Below are positions 16,763 to 25,975 of a stretch of 64,000 bases of DNA, piece by piece. The notes under the pieces are model-generated. The model did not search any database and was not told the DNA's origin. It saw only the letters and a list, made by a program, of their open reading frames with translations. Position 1 is the first letter of the stretch. Each line of letters starts with the position of its first letter. This DNA is from Deltaproteobacteria bacterium (GTDB lineage: Bacteria; Desulfobacterota; GWC2-55-46): positions 140,972 to 204,971 of the forward strand of contig JACPGB010000047.1 of NCBI GenBank assembly GCA_016182655.1, written 5' to 3'. The translations under genes and the position numbers were made by a program.

Positions 16763-19700
16763 TCACGCCCGGGGCATTTCCATGGCGAGGGTGCGGATCC
16801 GTCTGATGTCGATCTTGCCTGTTGCTGTGGAGGGGATCTCGTCTATCTGGTAGAGGTCTTCGCGTTTGGGAAGCCAGAGTTTGGGGAGTCCTGTTGCGAG
16901 GAGTTTTTCGCGGACTTCGGCGGGTGAGACCCTTTTGGTGTAGAAGGCGACGATGCGCTCTCCGCGGTCTTCGTCGGGGAGTGTCGTTACCGCGCAGTTG
17001 CAGTCGCCGAGGACTTTGCAGATCGTCTCTTCTATCATGATATGGGGGACCATCTCCCCGCCGATCTTTGAGAAGCGCGAGAGCCTGTCGGTTATCTTTA
17101 TGAACCCGTCGTCGCCGATGGAGGCGACGTCGCCCGTCACGTACCAGCCGTCGCGCATGACCTCCCTTGTGGCATCCTCGTCGTTAAGGTAGCCCTGCAT
17201 GAGATTAGGCCCTTTTATGAGGAGGAGGCCTTCCTTGCCGATTGGGACTTCGTTGCCGGTCTCGGGGTTTATTACCTTTACGGCGACCCCGGGTATGGCG
17301 TGGCCGACGGTGCCGGGGATGTAGCCGGTCTGTTTGACGCTCTCGTGCTCGACATCGGGGATGTTTACGGAGACGACGGGCGCGAGCTCCGTGCATCCGT
17401 AGCCTTCGAGGAGCTCTATGCCGAATTTTTCCTTGAAGGCCCATGCAATGTGTTCGCGGAGTTTTTCAGCGCCCGCGATTGCGTAGCGGAGTGTGGAGAA
17501 CTCGTGCGCGTGGCATTTTCTGATGTAGGCGGAGTAGAAGGTCGGGGTGCCTATCATGACCGTGCCCTTGTATCTGGCGGAGAGTTCTCCGATGGTCCTC
17601 GCGTCCATGGGGTTCGTGTGGTAGACGGCGGCGAAGCCTGAGAGGAGCGGATACCAGAGCGTGCCCGTGAAGCCGAAGGAGTGGAAGTACGGGAGCGCTC
17701 CGATGAGGACGTCCTTGCGGGACGTGACGAAGAGCTGTGAGAAGCCCTCGATGTTCGATACGATGTTATGGTGCGTGAGCATTACGCCCTTTGGCTGGCC
17801 CGTTGAGCCGGACGTGTAGATGATGGTGGCGAGCCTCCCGGGGTCGGCCTCGCCGCTACAGTAAAGCGCCTCGAGGGCTCTTTGCGGGAGGGCGAAGGCG
17901 AGGGCGGCTGTCGCGGCCTTATCAGCTGTCGAGAACGAGGATGCGATATCCTCGATAAAGACCATGTTGCCGGTTGCCTCGATCCCGGCCTTTGAGAGGA
18001 AGGAGCGGGAGGTGATGACGGTCCTTATGCCGCTCGCTTCAATCGATGCGTTGAGCGCGTCCTTGCCGGAGAGGAAGTTGAGGTTCACCGGGACCTTGCC
18101 CGCGATGAGGGTTGCCACATTCACGAGCGCCCCGGCTACGGACGACGGGAGCATGAGCCCGACCTTTTCGTCTTCCTTGAGGTCCCTGCCTATCCATTTA
18201 GAGAGGAGGAGCGAGGATACGAGGGTCTTTCCCCAGGAGAGCTCCTTGCCGGTGGAGTCCGCCATGCAGAACGAGAACCAGCGCGCCTTGGCCGTCTTTA
18301 TGAAGCGCAGATGCAATAGGTCGCGTTTAGCTCTCCTGTGGACCACGGCCTCGCTCCCGAGCTCCATAACGGCCTGCCTGACCTCCTGCGAGGTCGCGCC
18401 GGGCTTCAGAGGCTTGCCGAAGGATACCGTCACGTGGTGCGGGAACTCGCTCGGCCACTTCCAGAAAAACCTGCCGTCCTTGAAGCTGAATACCGACCCC
18501 CATACCCTGTCGAGGTGGACCGGGATTATCGGCACGTCGAGCCCGTCTACTATGCGCTCGAAGCCTTTCTTGAAGGGCTGGAGGTTCCCGGTCCTGCTTA
18601 TCGCGCCTTCGGCGAAGATGCAGACGATGTGGCCGTCCTTGAGCTCCTCCCTCGCCTTCTCGATCGATTTAAGGACGTCCCTCCGGTTGCCGTCGGTTAT
18701 GGGGATGCACTTCATTATGCGCAAGAGCCAGTTTATTACCTTTATGTCGTAGAAGTACCTGTGGATCATGAAGCGGATGAAACGCTGAACGCACGCGCCG
18801 ACGAGAAATCCGTCTGCGAAAGAGAGGTGGTTGGAGACGAGAAGCGCGGGCCCCTTGAACGGGACGTTCTCCTCTCCGACGACCCTTATCTTGTAGAGCG
18901 TGTGGGTAAGGAGCCAGAGGGTGAAGCGTATGAGGAAGTCCGGGAGGTACTTCATCATGAAAAGCGTGCTGAGGAGCGTCACGACGCCGAAAATGAAGAT
19001 GATGTCGTCGGCGCCGATCGCGAGCTTGTCCTTCATTATCCAGAAGACGCCCGAGGACCCGAGTATGCCCGCGACCGAGACGAAGTTGGTGGTGGCTACA
19101 AGGCGGCCTTTCTCCGTCGCCCCCGCCTTCTGCTGGAGGAGCGCGTTCATGGGGACTATGGAGAGCCCGCCGGTGAAGCCGAGCATGATGAGGGCCGCGG
19201 CCGTCTTCGGGTACGACTCCCCGGAGTAGGCGAGGAGGATCGCGAAGAGGCCCATGCCTAACGAGCCCACTGGGACGAGCCCGAGCTCGACCTTGTCGCC
19301 GGAGAGGGTCCCTGCCGCGATCGACCCTATGCCTATGCCTATGGCGAGGAAGGTGATAAGTATGCCGATCCACATGTCGTTCAGGTGCATGATCTCCTTG
19401 CCGAGAAGGAGGATGTCCATCTGGAGGAGCGCGCCGAGGAACCAGAAGTAGGCTATGCCGCCGACGGTCAGCATGAGGAGCTTGTCCTCGAAGAGCCTTT
19501 TCATCCCGGAGCCTATCTCGCCCCAGGGGTTTAGCTCGAACTTTTTCTTCGCGCCTGAGTCCGGGACCCTGGCTATGCCGAAGCTCGTAAGCGTGCCCGC
19601 TACCGCGATGGCGACGAGAAAGAAGCCGACATAGACGAGCTTGTCTTTCCAGGCTGAAAAGATTATCGCGCCCGTGGAGGTCCCGATGATTATTGCGAAG

Positions 19701-20155
19701 AAGGTCGTGAGCTCGAGTATGCCGTTGGCGCGGGAGAGATCCCGGTCAGGGAGCATCTCGGGGACTATGCCGTACTTGGCCGGGCCGAAAAAGGTAGAGT
19801 GGAGGGCCATAAGGAAGAGGGTAACGAGCATTAACTCGATCTTCCCCGTCCAGAAGGCGAAAAGGCCGAAAGTGACCGCGACTATCTCGAAGAACTTGGC
19901 CCCGATGAGGACGGTCCTCTTGTTGTAGACGTCGGCGACATAACCGGCGTAACCCGAGAAGAAAAAGAACGGGAGGATGAAGACCGCGCCGACGAGGGAG
20001 ACATAGGCGCCGGACCCCGCTGCCGCCATGTTGACCGCGATCATGGAGAGGACGATTTTAAAGACGTTGTCGTTATACGCGCCCAGGAACTGGGTCCATA
20101 TATACGACTGGAAGCCTAAAGACTTGAAAAGGTCCTTGTACCTGCCGACGGTCAT
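16763..20155 (-). CDS. Fused LplT-like MFS transporter, PlsC acyltransferase and acyl-ACP synthetase (Aas)
   Basis: This 1130-residue protein fuses three activities of phospholipid repair. Residues 1-400 are an LplT-type MFS transporter with twelve hydrophobic segments (FLGAYNDNVFKIVL near the start), which flips lysophospholipids inward. Residues about 425-620 are a PlsC acyltransferase with NHLSFAD (HX4D, near 443) and EGAISRTG. Residues about 640-1125 are an AMP-binding acyl-ACP synthetase with IYTSGSTGQPKG (near 780), EGYGCTELAP, TGDVASIGDDG and RLSRFSKIGGEM. In E. coli, lplT and aas are separate neighbouring genes; fusions of all three are known in several phyla. Together they re-acylate lyso-phosphatidylethanolamine at the inner membrane. 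The ATG at 20155 has GGAG at a distance of 10. Confidence 0.95.
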   Translation of the reverse strand: MTVGRYKDLFKSLGFQSYIWTQFLGAYNDNVFKIVLSMIAVNMAAAGSGAYVSLVGAVFILPFFFFSGYAGYVADVYNKRTVLIGAKFFEIVAVTFGLFAFWTGKIELMLVTLFLMALHSTFFGPAKYGIVPEMLPDRDLSRANGILELTTFFAIIIGTSTGAIIFSAWKDKLVYVGFFLVAIAVAGTLTSFGIARVPDSGAKKKFELNPWGEIGSGMKRLFEDKLLMLTVGGIAYFWFLGALLQMDILLLGKEIMHLNDMWIGILITFLAIGIGIGSIAAGTLSGDKVELGLVPVGSLGMGLFAILLAYSGESYPKTAAALIMLGFTGGLSIVPMNALLQQKAGATEKGRLVATTNFVSVAGILGSSGVFWIMKDKLAIGADDIIFIFGVVTLLSTLFMMKYLPDFLIRFTLWLLTHTLYKIRVVGEENVPFKGPALLVSNHLSFADGFLVGACVQRFIRFMIHRYFYDIKVINWLLRIMKCIPITDGNRRDVLKSIEKAREELKDGHIVCIFAEGAISRTGNLQPFKKGFERIVDGLDVPIIPVHLDRVWGSVFSFKDGRFFWKWPSEFPHHVTVSFGKPLKPGATSQEVRQAVMELGSEAVVHRRAKRDLLHLRFIKTAKARWFSFCMADSTGKELSWGKTLVSSLLLSKWIGRDLKEDEKVGLMLPSSVAGALVNVATLIAGKVPVNLNFLSGKDALNASIEASGIRTVITSRSFLSKAGIEATGNMVFIEDIASSFSTADKAATAALAFALPQRALEALYCSGEADPGRLATIIYTSGSTGQPKGVMLTHHNIVSNIEGFSQLFVTSRKDVLIGALPYFHSFGFTGTLWYPLLSGFAAVYHTNPMDARTIGELSARYKGTVMIGTPTFYSAYIRKCHAHEFSTLRYAIAGAEKLREHIAWAFKEKFGIELLEGYGCTELAPVVSVNIPDVEHESVKQTGYIPGTVGHAIPGVAVKVINPETGNEVPIGKEGLLLIKGPNLMQGYLNDEDATREVMRDGWYVTGDVASIGDDGFIKITDRLSRFSKIGGEMVPHIMIEETICKVLGDCNCAVTTLPDEDRGERIVAFYTKRVSPAEVREKLLATGLPKLWLPKREDLYQIDEIPSTATGKIDIRRIRTLAMEMPRA

Positions 20156-20336
20156 CGGGGTTCGAGCTCCGAGTGCCCAAATAATGGAATTTTAAAGGGA
20201 AACAAACGCTGATTATACTACGATTCCTCTCTCATGTATATAATTATAGAGGCATAATGCCGCAGTTTTAACAGGGGCTCAAGCCCGGAGGGATGGTCCG
20301 CAAGCATGGATAAGTATCTGTAAAAAAAGCTGTTTT

Positions 20337-21986
20337 TCAGATCCCGGTGATCCTGCCTTCCGCGTCCACATCGATAAGCTCTGCCCTCGGGCTCGAAGGC
20401 AACCCGGGCATGAGGAGAATATCCCCGCACTCTATTACGAGGTATCCCGCGCCGAGCGCGGGCCTTATCCTTTTAACCTTGAGCGTGAATGAACGAGGCC
20501 TGCCGATGAGTTTGGGGTTATCCGATAGCGATCTCGGGGTCTTGGCTATGCAGACCGGGAGAGCATCGTAACCCAGGCGTTCGACGAGGGAGAGGTCGCG
20601 TTTTGCCTCGTCACACAATTCGACCTTTTCGGCGCCGTACATATTCAGGGCGACTGCGCGGATCTTCTCGATAACCGGCTCGTCTGTTTTGTACAGGAAC
20701 TTGAAAGCCCCCCCTTCCCTCGCCTTTTTAACGAGCTTATCGGCGCAGTCGACGCCGCCTTCCCCGCCCCTTTCAAAGACGTCGACGACCGAAGTCTCTG
20801 CGCCCATATCAGTTATCATCGAGACGAGCGCGCCTATTTCAGAGTCCGCGTCTCCCGGATACCTGTTTATGGCAATGATGAAAGGGATGCCGAAGGAGCG
20901 GATGTTCTCGATGTGCTTACCGAGGTTGTCGAGCCCCTTTTTAATGGCACCCGTGTCCTTTTTGAGGTAATCGGCCGCGCCGCCGTGGAAACGGAGCGCC
21001 CTCAATGTGGCTATTATTACCACGGCGTCGGGCTTAAGCCCCCCTGCCCTGCACTTTATATCGAAGAATTTTTCGGCCCCGAGCTCGGTTGAGAAACCGG
21101 CCTCGGTCAATACATAATCCGAGACCTTCAAGGCGAGCGAGGTGGCGATCAGGCTGTTGCACCCGAGCGAGATATTGCCGAAAGGCCCGCCGTGGATAAA
21201 TACCGGAGAGCCTTCGTTCGTCTGGACGAGGTTCGCATTCAACGCGTTCCTCATGAGCGCCGTAACGGCCCCTGTTATCTTGAGGTCATTGACAGTCACC
21301 GGTCTTCCGTTCTTGTCGAGCGCAAGGAGTATCCGACCCACGCGTGCCCTGAACCCGTCGAGATCCCTTACAAGACAGAGGGTCGACATTATCTCGGAAG
21401 CCGCTGAGATGTGGAACTCTTCCTCTCGCTCTTCAACTGTGCCGGGGGATACGACTACCTTTCGGAGGGCCCTGTCGCTTATGGGGGCAACGCGCCTCCA
21501 GAAGATATTCTCCTTATCTATTCCGAGCCTGTTCCCGTAATGGATGTGGTTGTCGAGGACGGATGAAATGAGGTTATGGGCGGAGATGATTGCGTAATCG
21601 TCGCCGGTGAACTGTAGCGTTATATCGTCGGAGGGAAGCACCTGCGAGTACCCTCCTCCGGTCGCCCCGCCCTTTGACCCGAAGAACGGCCCTAAGGACG
21701 GCTGCCTTATGCAGGCCGATGCTCGAAGCCCCATCGCCTTGAAGGCCTGCGCAAGGCCTATCGTCACGGTGGTCTTGCCCTCGCCCGCCGGGGTCGGGGA
21801 CATGGCGGTCACAAGGATGAGCTTTCCGTCAGGGCTTTGCGCTGACTTTTTACTGAATGATGAGCGGACCTTGGCGATATAGGGGCCGTAGTGGATGAGG
21901 TCCTCGGGTGGTATGCTTAATGAAGCGGCTATCTCCTCGATGGGTTTTAGCGTTATGCCTTCAGCAATATTGCGGTCGTTAAGCAT
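20337..21986 (-). CDS. fhs: Formate-tetrahydrofolate ligase
   Basis: This enzyme makes 10-formyl-tetrahydrofolate from formate, ATP and THF, the entry step of the methyl branch of the Wood-Ljungdahl pathway and a source of one-carbon units. The 549-residue protein has the ATP loop TPAGEGKTT (65-73), RQPSLGPFFGSKGGATGGGY, HNLISSVLDNHIHYGN and EAGFSTELGAEKFFDIKCR. The start was set at the ATG at 21986 because the conserved N-terminus begins there (DRNIAEGITLKPI). An earlier ATG at 22013 is possible, and the reading frame continues upstream only into a repeat M array. No strong ribosome site is visible for either. No other Wood-Ljungdahl gene is next to it. Confidence 0.95.
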   Translation of the reverse strand: MLNDRNIAEGITLKPIEEIAASLSIPPEDLIHYGPYIAKVRSSFSKKSAQSPDGKLILVTAMSPTPAGEGKTTVTIGLAQAFKAMGLRASACIRQPSLGPFFGSKGGATGGGYSQVLPSDDITLQFTGDDYAIISAHNLISSVLDNHIHYGNRLGIDKENIFWRRVAPISDRALRKVVVSPGTVEEREEEFHISAASEIMSTLCLVRDLDGFRARVGRILLALDKNGRPVTVNDLKITGAVTALMRNALNANLVQTNEGSPVFIHGGPFGNISLGCNSLIATSLALKVSDYVLTEAGFSTELGAEKFFDIKCRAGGLKPDAVVIIATLRALRFHGGAADYLKKDTGAIKKGLDNLGKHIENIRSFGIPFIIAINRYPGDADSEIGALVSMITDMGAETSVVDVFERGGEGGVDCADKLVKKAREGGAFKFLYKTDEPVIEKIRAVALNMYGAEKVELCDEAKRDLSLVERLGYDALPVCIAKTPRSLSDNPKLIGRPRSFTLKVKRIRPALGAGYLVIECGDILLMPGLPSSPRAELIDVDAEGRITGI

Positions 21987-22023
21987 GGATAATTCGTAGC
22001 ACACTCCTTCCATCGAGTCAACC

Positions 22024-22250
22024 GCTCGGCGCGGGGCCAATGTCCTCGGATGCTATAGAGGCAAGGGTAATCAAGCCGTCTCGATATGAGCTTTGCCCGT
22101 CCGGCGAGGACCGCTCGGGTACTCGGCGTACGGCCAGATTCAAATCGGGTGGCTTTAGGCTATCAGACAACACAGACGTTGGATACGGATATGCCCGTCC
22201 GGCTCGGGGTACTCGGCGTACGGCCAATGTCACTCGGGTCACTTCAGGCT
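22024..22250 (+). repeat. Tandem array of repeat M (about 2.5 units)
   Basis: Three unit starts are seen (GGCGCGGGGCCAATGTCCTC near 22026, GGCGTACGGCCAGATTCAAA near 22125, GGCGTACGGCCAATGTCACT near 22215) and two unit ends with TGCCCGTCCGGC (about 22094 and 22193). The second period is 90 bp; the first has about 9 extra bases. The array fills the gap between the divergent fhs and YkgJ-like genes and must contain or displace both promoters. Nothing else was found in 21987-22310. Confidence 0.75.
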
Positions 22251-22310
22251 CCATTAAGCACAGCCGTCAGGTATAGAACTGCTGGACTCGTCTCGCGCTA
22301 AAAAGATATA

Positions 22311-23036
22311 ATGGCCCGTATGGATACTGGCAAGGAAAAGTACGCCGCCTCTTTTGCCGAGGTCTGCACAGAGAGGTGCGGCGGGCTCTGTTGCAACCCG
22401 TGGTGGGGGATCATCTCCTATGGAGTCGTCAAAAAAGGCGGGCTCTCCGGCCTAAGGGATTTTAAAGGCGAGCTCGCCTCCGGCATACGGGAGAGGGAGA
22501 AGAGGATAATTTACGCCTATCTCACCGCGGAGGACCATCCGAGGCCGCTCTTCGGCGCGCCTGAGAAGTACAGCGTCAAATTGACGGGCGTGAAGAGGAA
22601 CGGTACATCACTGGAAATCTCTCTCCTTGCGATGTTCGCCTTCCGTTGCGGGTTTTTGTCGGAAAACAATATCTGCTCTATACACCCGTCGCTTATGGAC
22701 TCGAAGGAGATAAGGCCGCCGCACTGCGGGAACCTGGGCTCCCCTCTGGCCAAGTCCGGCGAAAAGTGGTACTGCCGGGTAATAGAGGCGGCTTCCGTCA
22801 ACGATGACGCGCTCATAAAGGCCATAGAGGTCGAGAAGGCGTCGAGCGCGCGCCATTTGGCCGAAGGTGTGGCGACGGCCGATGAAGCGGCTGAAAGGAT
22901 AGTCGAGGGCCTGAAGGCCTTCTGCATAAAGAACTTTCCTGACCTCCTTCCGCAGGAGAAGACGGGAACGCCAGGCAGGAACGACCCGTGCTGGTGCGGC
23001 TCAGGCGATAAGTTCAAGAGGTGCCACGGGAGATAG
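22311..23036 (+). CDS. YkgJ-like cysteine-cluster protein with C-terminal SEC-C zinc motif
   Basis: The 241-residue protein combines two metal-binding modules. The N-terminal part has CTERCGGLCC (residues about 19-28) and later cysteines FRCGF, NICSIHP, HCGN and YCR, the pattern of YkgJ/zinc-iron chelation proteins. The C-terminal 20 residues (GRNDPCWCGSGDKFKRCHG) are a SEC-C zinc finger like that of SecA, which can contact ribosomes or SecB. The gene is flanked upstream by an M array and downstream by repeat R2. A second in-frame ATG at 22320 is also possible. The role is unknown; proteins of this type are sometimes linked to metal insertion or protein handling. Confidence 0.8.
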   Translation: MARMDTGKEKYAASFAEVCTERCGGLCCNPWWGIISYGVVKKGGLSGLRDFKGELASGIREREKRIIYAYLTAEDHPRPLFGAPEKYSVKLTGVKRNGTSLEISLLAMFAFRCGFLSENNICSIHPSLMDSKEIRPPHCGNLGSPLAKSGEKWYCRVIEAASVNDDALIKAIEVEKASSARHLAEGVATADEAAERIVEGLKAFCIKNFPDLLPQEKTGTPGRNDPCWCGSGDKFKRCHGR

Positions 23037-23039
23037 GAA

Positions 23040-23213
23040 TGAACTACCCCGCCGCAAGCAGCGGGGTATCTTCTAATACTTCCCCTCCCTCGATGGGAGG
23101 GGACTGAGGGGAGGGTGAAATCTTTTTCACCCCCACCCCGACCCTCCCCCATCAAGGGGGAGGGGGTGAAAAAACGCGGCAAGCCGCGGGATGTTTGACT
23201 CTAAGAGAGAATA
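23040..23213 (+). repeat. Dispersed repeat R, copy R2 (uninterrupted)
   Basis: Same order of hairpins as R1: CCCCGCCGC..GCGGGG, CCCTCGATGGGAGGGG, the central GGGTGAAATCTTTTTCACCC, CCCCCATCAAGGGGGAGGG and CGCGGCAAGCCGCGGG, ending CTCTAAGAGAGAATAAA. It is the best reference copy for the uninterrupted centre, where only seven bases separate GGGTGA from TTCACCC. Confidence 0.85.
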
Positions 23214-23216
23214 AAA

Positions 23217-23244
23217 AAAAGCCCCGCCGAATGGCGGGGCTTTT
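23217..23244. terminator. Bidirectional hairpin terminator
   Basis: GCCCCGCC (23221-23228) pairs with GGCGGGGC (23233-23240) around a GAAT loop, with AAAA before and TTTT after. It lies between the convergent YkgJ-like and secreted-protein genes, so it serves both strands. Confidence 0.85.
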
Positions 23245-23271
23245 GAGTATCGATTCAGTTGGTTCAGCGAC

Positions 23272-24030
23272 TCAGAACATCGAGCTCATCATCCTGGAGA
23301 AGTCTTCGGGTTGGGCCGGGCTCATCCCCTCTTCCTTCACGAAGTCTATGCCTTCAAGCCCGCGGTTCTCGTAATAAAAGACCTTCATCTCGTCCTTCGG
23401 CGAGTATGTGTAGTCCTTCTCTATCACAAACTTCTGGTCGCCGTGGCAGGCGAAGAACCATGGGTCCTTTCCATCTCCGGAAGAGAGGAAGTAGTTGAAC
23501 GCCTCGATACCCCCGACCTTCGTAAGCCTTACGGTCCTGCCGTATCTTTTCGACACGACTATCTCAGGCGTGCCGTTGTCTATCTTGCAGAGCGCCGACA
23601 TGTACTGGAGGAGGTCGATGCTCTTATACCCCTCCCTTATCTTCATTCCGTTTGCCGGGGTCTGTATCTCGTTGATCGAAGGGAGCGAGTTCCTGTAGAC
23701 GAACGGCTGGGGGGCGGTATTCAATACGATGTAAAAGATCCTGTTACTGCCTTTAGGTGCTTCAAGCCTCCGCGATTCAAAGAACTCCCCGCAAACCGTG
23801 CTGTCCCCGTCTATCTTAAGCTCTTCCGTACATATGGACTTAAGCTCCTCTTCGATCGGTCCGGCTTCCTTTCCGGAGATAACGGTCAGGTAGTCGTCTA
23901 TGGAGTAGAGCGCCTCGACGCTTCTCGAGCCGAGGAGCCTGCCTCTCAGGCTCTCTTCGGAGCCGTAGGAGACTATGGGAAAGAAGACCGGGACCAGGAT
24001 GAGCAGGACAAGAGACGCGAGTTTCGCCAT
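23272..24030 (-). CDS. Secreted protein of unknown family, paralogue A
   Basis: I do not recognise this 252-residue protein. It has an N-terminal signal (LASLVLLILVPVFFPIVSYG) with cleavage expected near residue 23. The C-terminal 130 residues share a pattern with the protein at 61588-62301: M(S/A)xLCK..G, RxGRxxRLT, then W-F/I-x-C-x-G-x-KF-x-x-EK and NRGLxGxDF/YxK. Four cysteines (CTEE, VCGE, LCK, ACHG) could form disulfides; the last two are shared with the paralogue. It is monocistronic and probably periplasmic. No catalytic motif is evident. Confidence 0.7.
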   Translation of the reverse strand: MAKLASLVLLILVPVFFPIVSYGSEESLRGRLLGSRSVEALYSIDDYLTVISGKEAGPIEEELKSICTEELKIDGDSTVCGEFFESRRLEAPKGSNRIFYIVLNTAPQPFVYRNSLPSINEIQTPANGMKIREGYKSIDLLQYMSALCKIDNGTPEIVVSKRYGRTVRLTKVGGIEAFNYFLSSGDGKDPWFFACHGDQKFVIEKDYTYSPKDEMKVFYYENRGLEGIDFVKEEGMSPAQPEDFSRMMSSMF

Positions 24031-24302
24031 ATTACCTCCTTATCGGCGGCCATTGCAAAAGACTTTAGCCATGGCCGCAAAAAAATCCGGTGTCAAAAAA
24101 TCTGTTATCGATGGTCTTGAATCTATCAAAAGTCGTCTTAAAGCCTGATCAAGAGGTGTTTTTTGGACGCCGTAAAAGCGTGGTCGCCTTTGGCGAATGA
24201 CGGGGCTGATTTTAAGACATGGGGGCTTTTAATGCTGTGACTTTTGTGGGGCCGGGGGATGGGCCTGAAGAGGCCGAGAATACTGAGGTGACTTTAAGGA
24301 AA

Positions 24303-25625
24303 TTATCTCGAGGGCGTTATTACGCGGGGGCCCTCCGGGACGTTCTCCTGCACGCATACGAGGTGGGTAATATCCCCGTCGTCGGACTTTATGGGCGCTA
24401 CGAGGCCCGGGCTGAAGAATACCCCTCCGTCCTTCGCGCTCGTCTTTAAACCCCCGCGCCAGGGGTTCCCCTCAAGGACCGTCATCCAGAGGTCGTCGTT
24501 GTCTTCCATCCTCGCCGTTGAGGAGATGGTCTTTATGTGACGGCCCAGTAAAGAGCCTATTTCAATGCCGGTCGCCTCCGCGAACGTCGTGTTCGCGTAT
24601 TCGATAAAGCCGTTTATGTCCGTTATGGCAATGAGGCTCCCGCTGTGCTCTATGGCCGCGAGGAGGGTCTTGTGCTCGGCCCCGACGATCTTCGGAGGGT
24701 ATGACGGGCTCAGCAGGAGTTGAACGGACCTCCTTCCGGCCACCTCGCAGGCGATACACCTCAATTCCGCCTTTACTATCGCCCCCCGCTTGTGCAGGAG
24801 CGGCATCTCCTTCTGAGAAAAGTCGAGGACAGGGTCTATGACCCTGCACATCTTCTCAAAGAGCAATGCCTTGTCTCCCGGCAATATCGCGCGGCAGCTC
24901 CTGCCTGAAAGCTCTCCGGCCCCGTAGCCGAGCAGGAGGGATGCCCTGGAGCTGGCGTACCGTATGTTCGCGTCGTCGCCGAGTACGATCACACCGTCGC
25001 TTACGGCATCGGCGAGTTGAGCGTATTTAAACTCGGTATCCTCGAGCGTCCTCGCGAGCGCATCCTTCAACGCGGTCTCTTCCTTAAGCCTCTCCTCGAG
25101 CGACCTTAGACCCACGGCCTGCCTGTGGAGCTTTTCCTCGAGGAGGTGCATGTATTTTATAAGCTCCTCCTCGGTCCTTTTCTTCGAGGTAATGTCCCTC
25201 GCTATCGCCATGACCCCCGCGACCGCGCCGGAATCGTCCCTCATTGGGATGCCTTTGAACTCAAAGAGGAGGCCGGAATGCTTGAATGTGAGCTCGATGA
25301 TGATCTGCTCGCCCTTAAGAACGGCGGAAAAGGCCTTAGAGGCCCTTGCGAGGTCCTCATCGTCGAAGAGCGCAGGGAAGCCCTCGTCCGAGACCTCCTC
25401 GGATGTCGCTCCGGAGAGCTTCTCAACGGAGTCGTTTACGAAGATGACCTTGCCTTCCTTGTTGCAGATGATGGTCAGATCGGGAGAGTCGTAGAAGAGG
25501 GCCCTGAATTTTTTCAGGGTCTCGATGGTCTTTACGGATTCGGTCCTGTAGAGCTCAAGCTCTCCGACCTTCTGCCTGAGTTTCAGGTATTCGCGTATAA
25601 GCTGGGGGTTGAGCTTCTCCGTCAT
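24303..25625 (-). CDS. Soluble protein with three PAS domains and no output domain
   Basis: This 440-residue protein starts with a short coiled coil (LKLRQKVGELELYRTESVKT) and then holds three PAS domains at about 40-155, 205-310 and 325-435. A coiled coil (HLLEEKLHRQAVGLRSLEER) lies between the first and second. The first PAS ends in the usual PAC motif IARDITSKKRTEEEL, and the third has ITDINGFIEYANTTFAEATG. No kinase, GGDEF, EAL or DNA-binding region follows, so it is a stand-alone sensor that must act through a partner. AAGGGAG five bases before the ATG supports the start. Nothing recognisable fills 24031-24302. Confidence 0.82.
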   Translation of the reverse strand: MTEKLNPQLIREYLKLRQKVGELELYRTESVKTIETLKKFRALFYDSPDLTIICNKEGKVIFVNDSVEKLSGATSEEVSDEGFPALFDDEDLARASKAFSAVLKGEQIIIELTFKHSGLLFEFKGIPMRDDSGAVAGVMAIARDITSKKRTEEELIKYMHLLEEKLHRQAVGLRSLEERLKEETALKDALARTLEDTEFKYAQLADAVSDGVIVLGDDANIRYASSRASLLLGYGAGELSGRSCRAILPGDKALLFEKMCRVIDPVLDFSQKEMPLLHKRGAIVKAELRCIACEVAGRRSVQLLLSPSYPPKIVGAEHKTLLAAIEHSGSLIAITDINGFIEYANTTFAEATGIEIGSLLGRHIKTISSTARMEDNDDLWMTVLEGNPWRGGLKTSAKDGGVFFSPGLVAPIKSDDGDITHLVCVQENVPEGPRVITPSR

Positions 25626-25930
25626 CCGGCTCCCTTAGCGGCTCCTGGTCTTATGCGGTCATGCAAACGATACGTCCTGAAGCACCCGGCCAGGATTGGA
25701 AAAGTTTTTTCTAATATCATTATTAAAGCATTAATTTCATAAATGTAAAGTGATTTTTGCGTTATTGCGCAAAAAATGACCGTTGGGCCATAAATAAGGG
25801 TCCAGACAAGATAGATAAACTTGAAGTGATGGCTTTGAGAGTAATCTTTTGCCTTAAAGGGGTTATATGGATGGCTACAGGGAAGGGTAAAATTCTTATG
25901 AGAAGCGCACAAAACAAACCGGAAATAAAA

Positions 25931-25961
25931 ACTCCCCCTCCCGTCGGACGGGAGGGGGAGT
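25931..25961 (-). terminator. Terminator of the lysine 2,3-aminomutase operon
   Basis: ACTCCCCCTCCCGT (25931-25944) pairs with ACGGGAGGGGGAGT (25948-25961). Reading the minus strand, a TTTTTA tract follows the stem, so it terminates the kamA transcript 15 bp after its stop codon. Confidence 0.85.
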
Positions 25962-25975
25962 TGAGGAGGCAGGGC

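Noticed and set aside
18338..19261. Open frame of 307 codons opposite the fused LplT-PlsC-Aas gene
   Set aside because: Antisense shadow of the high-GC coding strand; highly charged translation and no motif.
24219..24449. Small plus-strand gene of 76 codons
   Set aside because: Overlaps the end of the PAS protein gene in antisense, with no supporting features.
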